The translations under genes were made by a program, and so were the position numbers. From positions 124,001 to 188,000 of the forward strand of contig JACCEN010000008.1 in NCBI GenBank assembly GCA_013416435.1: DNA of 64,000 nucleotides, read 5' to 3'. This document shows positions 43,501 to 52,139 of this stretch, in pieces. This DNA is from Alcaligenaceae bacterium (lineage in GTDB: Bacteria > Pseudomonadota > Gammaproteobacteria > Burkholderiales > Burkholderiaceae_B). The first letter of the stretch is position 1, and each line of letters starts with the position of its first letter. Below the pieces are notes generated by a model that was not told the origin of the DNA, searched no databases, and saw only the letters and a list, made by a program, of their open reading frames with translations.

Positions 43501-44891
43501 GCAAAAGCACAGAAGCAGTGCGAAGCAGGGCGGCCGCCATTCCCGATGGGCTTGAAACACCTCGGATGTACTGGGCGACCGCCGTATTATTATTGACGAT
43601 CACGGTTTCCGTCCTGGATGCCAGCATGGCGAACGTGGCGCTGCCTGCCATTGCCAGGGACCTGAACATCAATCCCGGCGATGTCGTACTGATCGCCATC
43701 GCCTACAACCTGACCGTGGTGTCGTCCATCCTGCCGCTGTCAGCGGTCGCGGAGCGCATGGGTTTCAGGCGCATGCTGGGGTTGGGCGTCTTCCTTTTCA
43801 TTGTCATGTCGATCGCCGCGGCATTCTCGGGGGCTTTCTGGCAGATCATGTGCGCGCGCATAGGCCAGGGCGTCGGCTCCTCGATGATCATGTGCCTGTT
43901 TGGCGGGCTGGTGCGGAACATCTACCCTACGCGCAAGCTGGGTTTCGGCCTGAGCTTGAATGCGGCCACGGTCGGTCTGATGGCGGTTCTTGGCCCCACG
44001 CTCGGCGCCTTCATCCTGGAAGTCGGGTCGTGGCAGTGGATATTCCTGGTGACCATCCCGATAGGCATGTTGATTTTTTTCGGCCTGCGCTTTCTGCCGG
44101 ATGTCCCCCGAAACAGCGGCCGGTTCGACTGGATGGCTTGCGCCTTGAGCGCACCCTTCTTTGGTCTATCCATCCTGGGCCTGGATGCGCTGGTCAAGAA
44201 ACCGGCGCTTGCCGTATTGTGCTTTGTGCTGGCTGGTCTGGCCGGCTGGGCATTGGTACGACGCTCGCGCGACCAGGTTGCCCCGCTGGTGCCCATCGAC
44301 CTCTTGCGGATAAAGCCGCTCGCCTTTGCCGTAGCCGCGTCCGGTTTTTCGTTCGCCGCGCAGATGTCCGCCTTTGTCGCCCTGCCTTTCTATTTTCGCC
44401 ATGTGCTGGACTACTCCTACGCGGATGTGGGGCTGTTGCTGGGTGCCTGGTCCATTGGCGGTGCCGCCATGGCGCCGCTGGCGGGATACCTTTCGGGCCG
44501 CCATCCCGTAGCCGTGTTATGCGGTATCGGGGCATTGAGCATGGCCTCGGGCATGCTTTCCCTCATCATCTTGCCCATGGACGCCGATTTTTTTTGGCTT
44601 GTGCTGGGCATGCTGCTGGCCGGTGTCGGCTTCGGTTTTTTCCAGACGCCGAACAACCGCGCCTTGCTGGCCGGTGCGCCGCGCCGGCGCAGTGGCGCGG
44701 CCGGCGGGCTGCAGGCAACCACACGCGTGTTCGGGCAGAGCTTCGGTACCGCGCTGGTGGCGGTATCGTTCAACGTCAGCCAACAGCATGGCCCAGTGCT
44801 GGCCGTGGCGGCGGGCAGCGTTTGCGCACTGATTGCGCTGGGGGTCAATATCGCGCGATACTTCAGCCCGATTCCGGATCTGGATCTCTAA
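43497..44891 (+). CDS. MFS drug/solute transporter, DHA2-type
   Basis: 464-residue inner-membrane transporter with about 14 hydrophobic segments. The N-terminal motif [17 protein letters not shown] is that of DHA2 (EmrB/QacA) proton-driven exporters. [13 protein letters not shown] corresponds to the motif C-like part and the first cytoplasmic loop carries [10 protein letters not shown] (motif A-like). ATG overlaps the glmU stop (ATGA), which is unusual for a transporter beside a cell-wall gene and implies translational coupling. Substrate unknown. Confidence 0.87.
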   Translation: MSKSTEAVRSRAAAIPDGLETPRMYWATAVLLLTITVSVLDASMANVALPAIARDLNINPGDVVLIAIAYNLTVVSSILPLSAVAERMGFRRMLGLGVFLFIVMSIAAAFSGAFWQIMCARIGQGVGSSMIMCLFGGLVRNIYPTRKLGFGLSLNAATVGLMAVLGPTLGAFILEVGSWQWIFLVTIPIGMLIFFGLRFLPDVPRNSGRFDWMACALSAPFFGLSILGLDALVKKPALAVLCFVLAGLAGWALVRRSRDQVAPLVPIDLLRIKPLAFAVAASGFSFAAQMSAFVALPFYFRHVLDYSYADVGLLLGAWSIGGAAMAPLAGYLSGRHPVAVLCGIGALSMASGMLSLIILPMDADFFWLVLGMLLAGVGFGFFQTPNNRALLAGAPRRRSGAAGGLQATTRVFGQSFGTALVAVSFNVSQQHGPVLAVAAGSVCALIALGVNIARYFSPIPDLDL

Positions 44892-44904
44892 GGCCTGTCA
44901 GCGC

Positions 44905-45987
44905 ATGAAAATCCTGCAATTGAACTTCGAGCGCGGCTGGCGGGGAGGCGAAAGGCAGACCTTGCTTTGCATGCGGCAGTTCCGCGATGCCGGGCACGAT
45001 GTTCAACTGCTTGCGCGCAAAGGCGGGGAATTGGCGCAACGGGCATGCCAGGAAGGGTTTATCGTGCACCAGCACGCGAACCTTTTCGGCGTGCCGGCAT
45101 ACCTGGCCCGCAAGGGACGCGGCTTCGATATCCTGCATGCCCAGACGGCCAACATGCTTACCTGGCTTGCCGTCCTGAAGCCCTGGCTGGGGGACAGAAT
45201 CGTTTTCACCCGGCGTACGGCCTTCCCGGTATCCGCGCGCCGCGAGCCTCGCACCTTATGGAAATGGCGCCGCGCGGATGCCCTCGTGGCAATCAGCCGG
45301 GCGGCGGCTGCCGAGCCCGCGCGGCTGGGCCTGGAGGCCACCATCATTCCCAGCGCCGTCGTCTCCAAGCCCGTCGACACCGCGCATGTGCATGCGTTCA
45401 CGCAAGAATTCAACCTGGCGGGCAAGCATGTGCTCGGCACCGTTGCCGCCATGACGTCCGAGAAAGACCCATGTACCTTGGTGCGGGCAGTCCATGCGTT
45501 GCGCCGGCGCCGCGACGACTTTGTTTTCGTGCACCTTGGCGCGGGCGGGGATGCCCAGGCGGCAACGCACGCCCTGGTCAAAGAGCTGGGCTTGGAGAAC
45601 CATTTTCTTTTCGCCGGTTTTCGTAGCGCGATCGATGATCTTTATCGTCTGATGGACGTCTTCGTGATCAGCTCGCGCCACGAAGCGCTGGGCACGAGCG
45701 TGTTGGACGCTTTCCAGTACTCCGTGCCCGTCGTGGCGACCGATGCCGGGGGGCTGGCCGAGATCCTGGCGGATGGGCGGGGCCTGCTGTGTCCGGTGGG
45801 CGACCATACCGCTATGGCGGACGCCATCGACCTGGTCCTGTCGGATCGCGGCCTGCGTGCCGCGATGATCGAGAAGGCTCGAGCCTACGTCCAGCAGGAA
45901 CATGACGCCGGGACGATGGGACTCCGGTACCTGGCGGTGTATGAACAGCTGGTGGAGTCAGACCCCGTACGGGGTCTGACCCCTTAG
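44905..45987 (+). CDS. Glycosyltransferase family 4-like protein
   Basis: 360-residue GT-B glycosyltransferase. N-terminal QLNFERGWRGGERQTLLC acceptor-side loop, GTVAAMTSEKDP and the donor-binding region SSRHEALGTSVLDAFQYSVPVVATDAGGL, where the family Glu-x7-Glu appears as Glu-x7-Asp. Probably transfers a sugar in LPS or exopolysaccharide assembly at the cytoplasmic face. ATG 44905 lies 14 bases after the MFS stop. The last nine residues (SDPVRGLTP) and the stop are read from a copy of the dispersed palindrome, so the original C-terminus was altered by the repeat. Confidence 0.87.
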   Translation: MKILQLNFERGWRGGERQTLLCMRQFRDAGHDVQLLARKGGELAQRACQEGFIVHQHANLFGVPAYLARKGRGFDILHAQTANMLTWLAVLKPWLGDRIVFTRRTAFPVSARREPRTLWKWRRADALVAISRAAAAEPARLGLEATIIPSAVVSKPVDTAHVHAFTQEFNLAGKHVLGTVAAMTSEKDPCTLVRAVHALRRRRDDFVFVHLGAGGDAQAATHALVKELGLENHFLFAGFRSAIDDLYRLMDVFVISSRHEALGTSVLDAFQYSVPVVATDAGGLAEILADGRGLLCPVGDHTAMADAIDLVLSDRGLRAAMIEKARAYVQQEHDAGTMGLRYLAVYEQLVESDPVRGLTP

Positions 45988-46045
45988 TTCCCCGGAGTCA
46001 GACCCATTAGTTCCGGGGGTCAGACCCCGGATGGGGTCTGACCCC
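45954..46045. repeat. Palindromic dispersed repeat cluster
   Basis: Full copies at 45954-45983 (one arm GGAGTCAGACCCC) and 46016-46045 (centre GGAT), with a partial arm at 45994-46005. The first copy is inside the 3' end of the glycosyltransferase gene, the last ends 14 bases before the antiporter start and just before its AAGGAG Shine-Dalgarno. Confidence 0.93.
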
Positions 46046-46059
46046 ACAAGGAGTCGCGC

Positions 46060-47748
46060 ATGCATGAAATTTCCATGGTTCTTGTTTTCCTGCTGGCAGT
46101 GGTTGTCAGCGGTTTCATCGCGCGTTTGCTGCCCATCCGTATTCCCATGCCGTTGCTGCAGATCGGCATCGGCGCCTGCATGTCCTATGTCTTCGGATTC
46201 GATGTCGCGCTCGACCCGCATTTGTTCTTTCTCCTCTTCATTCCTCCCCTGCTGTTCCTGGATGGGTGGCGTATCCCCAAGGGCGCGCTCTTCCGGGATT
46301 GGAAGCCGATACTCATGCTGGCTATCGGATTGGTGATCTTCACGGTGGTGGGCGTCGGCTTCTTCATCCAATGGGTGATTCCGGCCATACCGCTGGCCGT
46401 GGCGTTCGCGCTGGCCGCCATCCTTTCGCCCACCGATCCGGTTGCCGTATCGGCCATGACTGACGGTTCGCCGCTGCCGTCGCGCCTGATGCATATTCTG
46501 GAAGGCGAGTCCCTGCTCAATGACGCGACGGGGCTGGTCTGCTTCAGCTTTGCCGTGGCGGCATTGATGACCGGCGATTTTTCCATCACCGAAGCATCCA
46601 AGAGCTTCATCATGGTGGCGGGCGGCGGTGTGCTTATCGGACTGGCCGTCACCTGGGCCGTGGGAACGCTGAACCGGATATTGGTGCGACGCACGGGCGA
46701 AGAGCCCGCGATACAGATCCTGATCAGCTTGCTGATTCCGTTCGCTGCCTATCTGGCGGCCGAGCAGGTGCATGTGTCGGGGGTGCTGGCTGCGGCGGTG
46801 GCCGGCATCGCGATGCACTACACCGATCTGGCGGGCAGGCCCCAGGCGGCCACACGGATGCAGCGCGGCGCCGTCTGGGATACGGTGCAGGCCACCCTGA
46901 ATGGCGCGATTTTCATCCTCCTGGGCGAGCAGCTGCCGGGCATTATCCGCAGTCTTCCCGAAGTCGCCGCCGAGAGCCGCATCAATACCTGGCATTTGCT
47001 GGGTGTTCTGCTGGCCATCACCATCATGCTGGGAATCCTGCGCTTTGCATGGGTCTGGGTGTCGCTGCGACTGACCGTTTTCCATGCGGCGCTGCTGGGA
47101 AAAAAGCGAACCATGCCGCATACCCGCCTCATACTTGTGACCGCCACGGCGGGTTGCCGGGGGGCGATCACGCTTGCCGGCATCCTGACGCTGCCCTTCT
47201 TGATGAGCGATGGCACGCCATTCCCGGCGCGTACCCTGGTCATCTTTTTGGCGATGGGCGTGATCTTGCTGTCCTTGCTGATCGCCAGCATAGCCTTGCC
47301 CTTGCTGGCACGGGATCTGGGCGTTGACTTGCCGCGGTTGGAAGCGCGTGCGGAGCATCAGGAAACCGCCGCCCGTACGGCGGCGGCCGAAGCGGCAGTG
47401 CGGCGCATCGAGCAGTTCATGGCCGAGCAAGAGGCCGACACGCCCTTGCAGCATGCCCGAGCCGAAGCCGGCGCCCATTTGCTGGACGTATACAGGCGAC
47501 GGCTGGAATACGGCGATCCCAGCGGCGAAGACGAGGAAAGCCGGCGCTTGCTGGCCGAAGCGGAGCGCAGCGTGCGGCTGGAGGGCCTGCAGGCCGAGCG
47601 CGATGAGCTGTATCGCCTGCGGATCGCCGGCAGCATCGACGACGACCTGCACAGGCATTTGCTCCATGAGATCGACCTGATGGAGTCCAGCCTGAGGGGT
47701 CAGACCCCGTACGGCAGCCTGAGGGGTCAGACCCCGTACGGGGTCTGA
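46060..47748 (+). CDS. CPA1 family sodium/proton antiporter (NhaP/YjcE-like)
   Basis: 562-residue antiporter with about twelve membrane segments in the first 410 residues. Ion-binding motif SPTDPVAVSAM, followed by HILEGESLLNDATGLVCF, and TATAGCRGAITLAGILTLPF. A cytoplasmic helical tail (residues about 430-540) is rich in Glu/Arg and likely coiled coil, as in YjcE. AAGGAG precedes ATG 46060 by about eight bases. The C-terminus SLRGQTPYG is duplicated in tandem because a 27-base unit containing the dispersed repeat is repeated (47688-47741); the stop codon lies in the repeat. Confidence 0.9.
   Translation: MHEISMVLVFLLAVVVSGFIARLLPIRIPMPLLQIGIGACMSYVFGFDVALDPHLFFLLFIPPLLFLDGWRIPKGALFRDWKPILMLAIGLVIFTVVGVGFFIQWVIPAIPLAVAFALAAILSPTDPVAVSAMTDGSPLPSRLMHILEGESLLNDATGLVCFSFAVAALMTGDFSITEASKSFIMVAGGGVLIGLAVTWAVGTLNRILVRRTGEEPAIQILISLLIPFAAYLAAEQVHVSGVLAAAVAGIAMHYTDLAGRPQAATRMQRGAVWDTVQATLNGAIFILLGEQLPGIIRSLPEVAAESRINTWHLLGVLLAITIMLGILRFAWVWVSLRLTVFHAALLGKKRTMPHTRLILVTATAGCRGAITLAGILTLPFLMSDGTPFPARTLVIFLAMGVILLSLLIASIALPLLARDLGVDLPRLEARAEHQETAARTAAAEAAVRRIEQFMAEQEADTPLQHARAEAGAHLLDVYRRRLEYGDPSGEDEESRRLLAEAERSVRLEGLQAERDELYRLRIAGSIDDDLHRHLLHEIDLMESSLRGQTPYGSLRGQTPYGV
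47688..47741 (+). repeat. 27-base perfect tandem duplication in the antiporter 3' end
   Basis: Units 47688-47714 and 47715-47741 are identical and in frame, each coding nine residues (SLRGQTPYG with codon boundary shifts). Each unit includes half of the dispersed palindrome (GGGGTCAGACCCC arm), so the duplication arose inside or through the repeat, for example by replication slippage. Confidence 0.92.
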
Positions 47749-47831
47749 CCCCAGGGGGCTGCGGGAGTGTTGCCGGGGTCAGACCCCGCATGGGGTCGGA
47801 CCCCATTCAATTTGCGCCGGGGTCCGACTCC
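47696..47831. repeat. Palindromic dispersed repeat cluster
   Basis: Half copy from 47696, full copies at 47723-47752 (perfect palindrome, GTAC centre) and 47775-47804 (mixed arms), and a single arm GGGGTCCGACTCC at 47819-47831. The cluster fills the space between the convergent antiporter (+) and ABC permease (-) genes and includes the antiporter stop codon. Confidence 0.93.
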
Positions 47832-47833
47832 AA

Positions 47834-48712
47834 CTAAACCATGCCCCATCGCTTGACGGTGTATCGCTCCAGCGTGGTGAAGACCAGGTTCTCCACGGCA
47901 AGGCCGATCAGGACCACGGTGATAAGGCCGGCGAACACCTGATCGGTATACAGTTCGTTGCGGCTTTGGAAAATGTACCAGCCCAGGCCGCCGCCCCCTC
48001 CGGCGGATCCGAATACCAGTTCCGCCGCGATCAGCGTCCGCCAAGCGAAAGCCCAGGCGATCTTCAAACCGGCCAGAATGGACGGCAGAGCCGCGGGAAC
48101 CAGAATACACAGCATATAGCGCGGCCCTTTCAGGCCATAGTTCCTTCCCGCCATGCGAAGTGTCGCCGGCACGGAAAGAAAGCCGGAATAGGTATTCAGC
48201 GCCAAGGCCCACAGCACCGAATGCACGATCACAAAGATCAGACTGCCTTTGCCCAAGCCGAACCACAGCAATGCAAGCGGCAGCAGGGCAATGGCGGGCA
48301 AGGGGTTGAACATGGCTGCAAGCGTTGCCAGCAGATCGCGCCCGGCTTGAGTGGAGATGGCCAGCGACGTGAACAGGAAAGCCAGCCCAATGCCCAATAC
48401 ATAAGCCTGGATCAATACCCACAGGGACTGGGCGGCGCACTGCAGCAGTTCGCCGCTCTCCATGCCGGCCAGGAAGGCGCCGGCGGTCTGAACGACTCCG
48501 GGTAGCAGCAGGTCGTTGTTCTGAAAGCGAGCGACGACTTCCCATATCAAAAGAAGCGTCGCCAGAATGGCCGCCTTGCGTAGCGCCCCATGCCGCCAGA
48601 GCCGCAGGCTCCAAGGCGGCGAAGGGGCCGGAGCCTGCGTATCGAGCGGTTCGAGAGCGAGCTCATACTCGGGGCGCCGCTGATGGGCGAAGGTTTGGGC
48701 AGTCGTGTTCAC
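47834..48712 (-). CDS. ABC transporter permease, nitrate/sulfonate/taurine type
   Basis: 292-residue inner-membrane permease of the SsuC/TauC group with about six helices. The EAA-type coupling loop is RTLIAAELVFGSAGGGGGLGWYI near residues 220-242. An unusually long N-terminal cytoplasmic segment precedes the first helix (about 45 residues, Pro-rich APAPSPPWSLR). The start overlaps the ATPase gene by four bases. Part of the set TauD-like dioxygenase, binding protein, ATPase, permease. Confidence 0.88.
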   Translation of the reverse strand: MNTTAQTFAHQRRPEYELALEPLDTQAPAPSPPWSLRLWRHGALRKAAILATLLLIWEVVARFQNNDLLLPGVVQTAGAFLAGMESGELLQCAAQSLWVLIQAYVLGIGLAFLFTSLAISTQAGRDLLATLAAMFNPLPAIALLPLALLWFGLGKGSLIFVIVHSVLWALALNTYSGFLSVPATLRMAGRNYGLKGPRYMLCILVPAALPSILAGLKIAWAFAWRTLIAAELVFGSAGGGGGLGWYIFQSRNELYTDQVFAGLITVVLIGLAVENLVFTTLERYTVKRWGMV

Positions 48713-49560
48713 GCGGCCTCCCGCCGCTGCGCCGGCTCATGGTCATGTTCGAACAACAAACGGTGTATGCGTGCCGCGGTCGCCTGAAAGTCAGCGCCGC
48801 CTTGGCTGTGCAAACCGAATCTATGCGCGGATATCTCCGCGCGTACCCGGCCCGGGTGAGGCGACAACAGCAGGATGCGGTTGCCGATCAGCAAGGCTTC
48901 TTCTATCGAGTGCGTCACGAACAGCAGCGTGAAATGCACTTCCTCCCATAGCGCCAGCAACTCTTCCTGCATTTTTCTTCGAGTCAGGGCATCGAGCGCG
49001 GCAAAAGGCTCATCCATCAGCAGGACTTTGGGCTGCATGGCCAGCGCTCGAGCAATGGCCACCCGCTGCTTCATGCCTCCCGACAGCATATGCGGATAGG
49101 CTCGCGCAAAATCGGCAAGGCCCACTTTCTCGAGATAGTGGTCGGCGCGGTCGTAGGCCTCGTGCTTGCCCACGCTGCGTGAAGCCAGCAACGGAAAGGC
49201 CACGTTCTGGCGCACCGTTTTCCACGGCGGCAACTGGTCGAACTCCTGGAATACGACAATGCGATCCGGACCCGGTGCGCGGATCGCCGCGCCGTCCAGC
49301 CTTATCTGGCCCTCTGTCGGGCGGACGAAGCCGGCGATTGCTTTCAATAATGTCGATTTCCCGCAGCCTGAAGGCCCCAAGAGCACGAAGCGGTCAGAAG
49401 CGTCTACCTCGAAGCTGACCTTGCGTGTTGCCTGGACGGTCCGTTTGGGCGTGGCGTATTCCAAGGTCACGTCATCCACGTACAGCAGAGCGTGTTGTGG
49501 CGCGGGATTCAGCCGAGCGGCAGGCGCCGGGCCCGCCGGATGCCATGCTGTCTTGTCCAT
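48709..49560 (-). CDS. ABC transporter ATP-binding protein, nitrate/sulfonate/taurine type
   Basis: 283-residue ATPase. Walker A LGPSGCGKSTLL, Q-loop VFQEFDQLPPW, signature MLSGGMKQRVAIARAL, Walker B VLLMDEPFAALD and switch His FVTHSIEEALLI. The SSGGM-type signature and length are typical of SsuB/TauB. Start ATG shares one base with the upstream stop (TGATG). It powers uptake of a sulfonate or similar small anion. Confidence 0.9.
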   Translation of the reverse strand: MDKTAWHPAGPAPAARLNPAPQHALLYVDDVTLEYATPKRTVQATRKVSFEVDASDRFVLLGPSGCGKSTLLKAIAGFVRPTEGQIRLDGAAIRAPGPDRIVVFQEFDQLPPWKTVRQNVAFPLLASRSVGKHEAYDRADHYLEKVGLADFARAYPHMLSGGMKQRVAIARALAMQPKVLLMDEPFAALDALTRRKMQEELLALWEEVHFTLLFVTHSIEEALLIGNRILLLSPHPGRVRAEISAHRFGLHSQGGADFQATAARIHRLLFEHDHEPAQRREAA

Positions 49561-50597
49561 CAGCTGCCTCCCGAGATGCGCGCATCGTCAAAGAAATAGT
49601 CCTGCCAGGACGCGGGCCGGTTCTTGACGGCGCCGACCTTGTGCATGAACTGCGCCAGCCCGAGCGTGTTCTGCGGCTTGATGGTGTATTCGATGTCCGG
49701 GTTCTTGACCAGCTTGATGAGAAAGTCCCGATCAATTTTCGCCCCGGTTACCCGCAAGTAGGTGTCGGCGGCCTGCTCGGGGTGCCGGCCGGCGAACCGT
49801 GCCGCCTCGTCCAGAGCGTCGAGAAACGCGCCATAGGTCTTGGGACTGTTGGATCGGAAGCTTTCCGTCGTGAACAGCACGGTGGACGACGCTGGGCCAC
49901 CCAGCACGTCATACGATTTCAGCACCAGCCTGGCGTTTGGATTTTCAGCCAACTCCTGGTCCTGGAAAGGTGGATTGCCGAAATGGGCGCTGATCTCCGT
50001 GCCGCCCGCAATGATCGCCGCGGCGGCATCGGGATGAGGCAGCGCGACCGATATGCTGTCCAGGCGCTTGTAGTGTTCGTCGCCCCACTGTTGAGCAGCC
50101 GCCATCTGCAGGATCCGCGCCTGGACGGATACGCCGACCGCCGGCAGGGCAATGCGGTCCTTGTCGGTGAAGTCGGCGATGCTTTTCACCTTTGGATTAT
50201 TGGTGACGAGATAGGTGGGGAAGTTGCCCAGCGAAGCAATGCCCTTGACGTTCTGCTTGCCCCGGGTGCGATCCCATATGGTGAGCAGCGGGCCGACGCC
50301 GGCGGCGGCGATATCGATGTTGTTGGAAAGCAGGGCGTCGTTGATGGCATTGCCTCCCGACAGCTTCACCCATTCCACCTTGATGTCGACGCCATTGGCC
50401 TTGCCGTGCTTTTCGACCAATCCCTGGTCGCGCACGATGTTCAGCAGCAGGTACACAATGCCGAACTGCTCGGCGATGCGCAGTTGGCCTTCGGCGCGGG
50501 CGACGCCCGACCCGGCCGCCAGCAAGGAGAGGCTGATTGAAATCGCGCCCAGAATCTTGCCGAATGCCGGCTTGGAATGATGCTTCTTGGTATTCAT
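49560..50597 (-). CDS. ABC transporter substrate-binding protein, NitT/TauT type
   Basis: 345-residue periplasmic protein with signal peptide (ILGAISISLSLLAAGSGVARA). Mature motifs IAEQFGIVYLLLNIVRDQGLVEKHGK and LSGGNAINDALLSNNIDIAAAGVGPLL match SsuA/NitT binding proteins. ATG at 50597 places the signal peptide at the N-terminus; a longer open frame upstream overlaps the dioxygenase and is rejected. Ligand likely a sulfonate, given the TauD-like neighbour, but aromatic or thiamine-precursor ligands are also known for this fold. Confidence 0.88.
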   Translation of the reverse strand: MNTKKHHSKPAFGKILGAISISLSLLAAGSGVARAEGQLRIAEQFGIVYLLLNIVRDQGLVEKHGKANGVDIKVEWVKLSGGNAINDALLSNNIDIAAAGVGPLLTIWDRTRGKQNVKGIASLGNFPTYLVTNNPKVKSIADFTDKDRIALPAVGVSVQARILQMAAAQQWGDEHYKRLDSISVALPHPDAAAAIIAGGTEISAHFGNPPFQDQELAENPNARLVLKSYDVLGGPASSTVLFTTESFRSNSPKTYGAFLDALDEAARFAGRHPEQAADTYLRVTGAKIDRDFLIKLVKNPDIEYTIKPQNTLGLAQFMHKVGAVKNRPASWQDYFFDDARISGGS

Positions 50598-50631
50598 GTT
50601 TATTCCTTTGCTTGTTGAGTCGAAGGCAGGC

Positions 50632-51531
50632 TCAGAACGGGACGTCGCCTTCAATGGTGGTTCGGTACAAAGTGCGTGCCAGGTGGGCAGGGCAGCCGGT
50701 GGCAAGATGAATGAGCGAGCGGTTGTCCCAGAACACGAGGTCGTGTGCTTGCCATGCGTGGCGATAAACGTGTTCCGCCCGGACACTGTGGGCAAACAGT
50801 TCATCAAGAACTGCACGGCTCTCGTCCTTGGGCAGACCGATGATCTGCGTCGTGAAGCCCTCGCTGACGAACAGCGCCTTGCGTCCGGTTTCGGGGTGAG
50901 TGCGAACGACGGGATGAACCACATCCTTGACCAGCGCCAATTGATCCGGGCTCAGAGTGGGCCGCCAATTGGCGGCCTTTTGCATCTGGCCGTATTTGGC
51001 CAGATAGGAATGCACGGCCTGGCGTCCTTCCACCGCGCGCCGCAGATGCGATGGCAAGGTATCCCAAGCCAGGTGCATGTTGGCAAAGAGCGTGTCGCCC
51101 CCCTCGGAAGGAAGTTCCTGGGCATGGAGCAGCGACCCCAGGCTGGGCACGGCCTTGTACGAAATATCCGAATGCCAGTACTTCCCGGCGTCCCCCAAAC
51201 CTATGGGGTTTCCTTCACGGATCACATTCGATACCGTCAGAATTTCCGGGAAGCCGGGCAGGTGGAATTGGTGCAGCACATGGATCATCAAGGGGCCGAA
51301 GCGGCGGCTGAAATCCACATGCTGCTGCGGCGTGATCCGCTGTCTTCGGAAAACCAGAACGTGGTGATCCAGATGCGCCCGAACGATGCGGGCGAAGTCG
51401 TGTTGGGCCAGAGGACGGCCCAGATCCAGTCCCGTGATCTCCGCCCCGAGGGGGCCGTCGAAAGGATGGATCTCGAAGGATTGCGGCAAGGCGTCGGCGT
51501 CGGGGACGCGCAATAGGGTGGCTGTCGGCAT
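50632..51531 (-). CDS. TauD/TfdA family Fe(II)/2-oxoglutarate dioxygenase
   Basis: 299 residues. Iron ligands: HSD in KYWHSDISYKAVPS and the distal His in FWDNRSLIHLATG; 2-oxoglutarate is bound by Arg in RTLYRTTIEGD. TauD-type enzymes hydroxylate the carbon next to sulfonate to release sulfite and an aldehyde; TfdA acts on phenoxyacetates. First gene of a four-gene unit with an ABC transporter of the sulfonate type, so desulfonation of an imported sulfonate is the best guess. Divergence from taurine-specific TauD cannot be judged by eye. Confidence 0.88.
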   Translation of the reverse strand: MPTATLLRVPDADALPQSFEIHPFDGPLGAEITGLDLGRPLAQHDFARIVRAHLDHHVLVFRRQRITPQQHVDFSRRFGPLMIHVLHQFHLPGFPEILTVSNVIREGNPIGLGDAGKYWHSDISYKAVPSLGSLLHAQELPSEGGDTLFANMHLAWDTLPSHLRRAVEGRQAVHSYLAKYGQMQKAANWRPTLSPDQLALVKDVVHPVVRTHPETGRKALFVSEGFTTQIIGLPKDESRAVLDELFAHSVRAEHVYRHAWQAHDLVFWDNRSLIHLATGCPAHLARTLYRTTIEGDVPF

Positions 51532-51635
51532 GTTTGCTCCACGGGCTTGAAGGTTGCGCTGATGTGATCATCAGTATGTGCAAGCCGCGCCGACTTCCAA
51601 ACGAATAATTTTTGTTTTGCTTATGGGTAGTAAGC

Positions 51636-52139
51636 TTATGTGGGGTCGGACCCCGTACGGGGTCCGACCCCTGCCGTTCCCAACGGAACGCGCGTCTCGA
51701 ACTTGCTGCGGTGGATGGAAAAGAAGCTGCGTACGTTGCGCACGTTGGCCTGCGAAGTGAAGACCCGGTGTGCCATGGCATGATAAGCGGGCATGTCGGC
51801 CACGTGCGCCATGATGATGAAGTCCGGCCCGGGCGATACCCGATAGCACTGCAGGATGGCGGGCTCTTGCGCAACATGCGCCTCGAAGTCTTGCAAGGCC
51901 TCGACGGTTTGTACGTCCAGCGTGATTTCAATGATCGCCGTCAGGCTGCTGCCCAGTTTCGTCGGATCCAGGATGGCTACCTGCTTCTCGATGACGCCTT
52001 CGTCCATCAGTCGGCGCACACGCCGAAGGCAGGTCGGTGCCGAAGCATGCACGCGTTGTGATAATTCATGATTGGTCAACGAACTGTCTGATTGCAGTTG
52101 TTCCAATATGCGTAAGTCCAGATCGTCAAAATCGAGCAT
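51636..52139 (-). CDS. Lrp/AsnC family transcriptional regulator
   Basis: 167 residues. N-terminal helix-turn-helix (LDDLDLRILEQLQSDSSLTNHELSQRV, then SAPTCLRRVRRL) and C-terminal RAM ligand-binding domain (FIIMAHVADMPAYHAMAHRVF). The final residues (about GVGPRTGSDPT) and the stop are encoded by a dispersed palindrome at 51642-51671, an added tail compared with other Lrp proteins. Divergent from glmS across an AT-rich gap with an inverted repeat, which fits autoregulation. Its regulated genes are unknown. Confidence 0.9.
   Translation of the reverse strand: MLDFDDLDLRILEQLQSDSSLTNHELSQRVHASAPTCLRRVRRLMDEGVIEKQVAILDPTKLGSSLTAIIEITLDVQTVEALQDFEAHVAQEPAILQCYRVSPGPDFIIMAHVADMPAYHAMAHRVFTSQANVRNVRSFFSIHRSKFETRVPLGTAGVGPRTGSDPT
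51642..51671. repeat. Palindromic dispersed repeat copy inside the lrp 3' end
   Basis: One full copy with GGGGTCGGACCCC / GGGGTCCGACCCC arms and a GTAC centre, a perfect palindrome. Translated on the minus strand it gives the last residues of the Lrp-family protein. Confidence 0.93.

Noticed and set aside
45958-47667. 569-codon minus-strand frame opposite the second antiporter
   Set aside because: Low-complexity His/Gln/Arg-rich translation typical of the antisense of a membrane protein gene; the plus strand has the full CPA1 motif set.
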